A program made the translations under genes and the position numbers. From J061 sp003695725 [NCBI: Candidatus Schekmanbacteria bacterium] (GTDB lineage: Bacteria; Schekmanbacteria; GWA2-38-11): DNA of 6,816 nucleotides. The notes under the pieces are model-generated. The model did not search any database. It was given only the letters and a program-made list of their open reading frames with translations, and was not told the DNA's origin. This document shows, piece after piece, positions 6,357 through 6,816 of this stretch (position 1 is its first letter; every line of letters starts with the position of its first letter). The stretch is taken from the NCBI GenBank assembly GCA_003695725.1, contig RFHX01000333.1, positions 1-6,816 of the forward strand, in the 5' to 3' direction.

Positions 6357-6533
6357 TAGTCAGGCAGGTCTACTGGCTTGCGGATTGCCTCTTTTTGTGG
6401 CATCCTTGCCGCCTTCCCATTCACATCTGTGAACAGTGGCTCCCTTGGCAAGTTCAATCTCCGCTTACAGTGGCGGGACCGCGCCGGTTTCACACCGTCT
6501 TCCCTCTTAGGTTTTTTAAAAACAACCTGACTA
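6357..6533 (-). ncRNA. Cobalamin (B12) riboswitch aptamer
   Basis: The 177-nt leader carries the full cobalamin riboswitch signature on the minus strand. Closing stem P1 is TAGTCAGG (6526-6533) with CCTGACTA (6357-6364), 8 bp. In order after it come GGGAAG, the hairpin CGGT-GTGAA-ACCG (6485-6497, P5/L5), the CCCGCCACTGTAA core, stem CTTGCC (6447-6452) with GGCAAG (6405-6410), and GCCACTG before a TTCAC-AGAT-GTGAA hairpin (6420-6433) followed by GGGAAGG. A variable hairpin GGAT/ATCC comes next, and last the B12 box AAGCCAGTAGACCTGCCTG (6361-6379), which differs from consensus at only one weakly conserved base. The family is Rfam Cobalamin (RF00174). The peripheral helices suggest the larger adenosylcobalamin-type class, but ligand form cannot be settled by eye. 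It governs btuF, btuC and btuD downstream. Confidence 0.95.
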
Positions 6534-6545
6534 ATATCTTTATAT

Positions 6546-6574
6546 CTTTTACAGCAGAGAAGAAGTGGTGTCAA
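6546..6574 (-). promoter_or_regulatory. Sigma-70-type promoter of the B12 import operon
   Basis: On the minus strand a perfect -35 TTGACA (6569-6574) is followed after 17 bp by TAAAAG (6546-6551, 4 of 6 matches to TATAAT). Transcription would start near 6539, only a few bases before the first strand of the riboswitch P1 stem at 6533. That placement independently supports both calls. The weak -10 is the doubtful part. Confidence 0.68.
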
Positions 6575-6622
6575 GGGAATGCAACAATTACTAAACAATA
6601 GCTCCAGTACGATTTTAACTTT

Positions 6623-6652
6623 TTGGCAAAGAAGAAGATTTAGTAATAGAAT
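6623..6652 (+). promoter_or_regulatory. Putative divergent promoter for the right-edge gene
   Basis: TTGGCA (6623-6628, 5 of 6) and TAGAAT (6647-6652, 5 of 6) are spaced by 18 bp. The expected start near 6659 leaves a short leader before the SD at 6664. The B12 operon promoter points the other way about 50 bp to the left, so this 140-bp intergenic stretch holds two back-to-back promoters. Confidence 0.5.
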
Positions 6653-6663
6653 GAACTATTAAT

Positions 6664-6669
6664 GGAGGG
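6664..6669 (+). promoter_or_regulatory. Ribosome binding site deciding a TTG start
   Basis: GGAGGG lies 6 nt before a TTG at 6676. There is no ATG in the right place and frame, so this SD is the main reason for calling the TTG as start. Confidence 0.7.
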
Positions 6670-6675
6670 AAAAAA

Positions 6676-6816
6676 TTGCAATTATTTATCAAGACAGCAG
6701 TTAGCGTTTTCATAATTCTTGCCGCTACTTGGATTGGAAGGAAATTCCCTTCCCTTTCAGGCCTTATAGCGGTGATGCCTTTAACAGGCGCGCTTGTTTT
6801 GATATGGATATATCTC
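6676..6816 (+). CDS. Small membrane protein, DUF3147/GlpM-like (partial, cut by window end)
   Basis: Forty-seven codons are visible, open to the end of the window. The product starts MQLFIKTAVSVF and has one hydrophobic segment at about residues 4-19. A short basic and polar turn (GRKFPSLSG, 21-29) follows, and a second hydrophobic segment begins near residue 30 and includes AVMPLTGALVLIWIYL (32-47). The small-residue linker followed by a PLTG-type motif inside the second helix resembles the DUF3147/GlpM group of small inner-membrane proteins of about 110-120 residues. Function is unknown. The gene is divergent from the B12 operon and has its own promoter candidate, so it need not be related to cobalamin. 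The family call rests on a short fragment and is tentative; that it is coding is supported by the SD and the sustained membrane-protein pattern. Confidence 0.62.
   Translation, partial: MQLFIKTAVSVFIILAATWIGRKFPSLSGLIAVMPLTGALVLIWIYL

Noticed and set aside
6233-6598. Minus-strand open frame of 121 codons across the riboswitch and the start of btuF
   Set aside because: It lies entirely over the structured cobalamin leader and runs out of frame into btuF. It has low-complexity basic content and no coding pattern.

Overview
The window looks like an ordinary chromosomal segment of an AT-rich, probably diderm bacterium. By eye the base composition is roughly in the upper thirties percent G+C. The diderm inference rests on the B12-binding protein, which has a plain Sec signal peptide with no lipobox, as expected of a periplasmic protein. 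Start codons are ATG, GTG and TTG, with clear Shine-Dalgarno (SD) sequences at most genes. I cannot assign a phylum.

Left half (1-3606, plus strand): five closely packed genes that could form one transcription unit. They are a UMF1/Atg22-type major facilitator transporter, a 160-residue multi-pass membrane protein of unknown function, a 104-residue protein resembling the EthD/REDY (HapK-like) dimeric alpha-beta barrel group, shikimate dehydrogenase (aroE) and shikimate kinase (aroK). AroE and AroK catalyse consecutive steps of the shikimate pathway (3-dehydroshikimate to shikimate to shikimate-3-phosphate). The three upstream genes have no evident link to that pathway beyond position.

Right half (3620-6533, minus strand): a vitamin B12 (cobalamin) import operon in the order riboswitch, periplasmic binding protein (btuF-like), FecCD/BtuC-type permease (btuC-like), ATPase (btuD-like). 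The genes are almost translationally coupled (4-base overlap, then a 3-base gap). A near-consensus promoter is followed at once by a full cobalamin riboswitch with a well-preserved B12 box. Its expression platform is a hairpin abutting the SD of btuF, with no U-tract, which suggests control of translation. The riboswitch independently supports cobalamin over iron-siderophore as substrate.

The two operons converge with only 13 bp between stop codons. At the right edge a divergent plus-strand gene begins at 6676. It is cut by the window end and resembles small DUF3147/GlpM-like membrane proteins.

I found no mobile element, CRISPR, tRNA or rRNA, and nothing that amounts to a new system. The points most worth a second look are a predicted switch from NADP to NAD in AroE, the loss of the Q-loop glutamine in the B12 ATPase, the kissing-loop and competing pairings in the riboswitch, and the uncharacterised membrane protein coupled to the UMF1 transporter.
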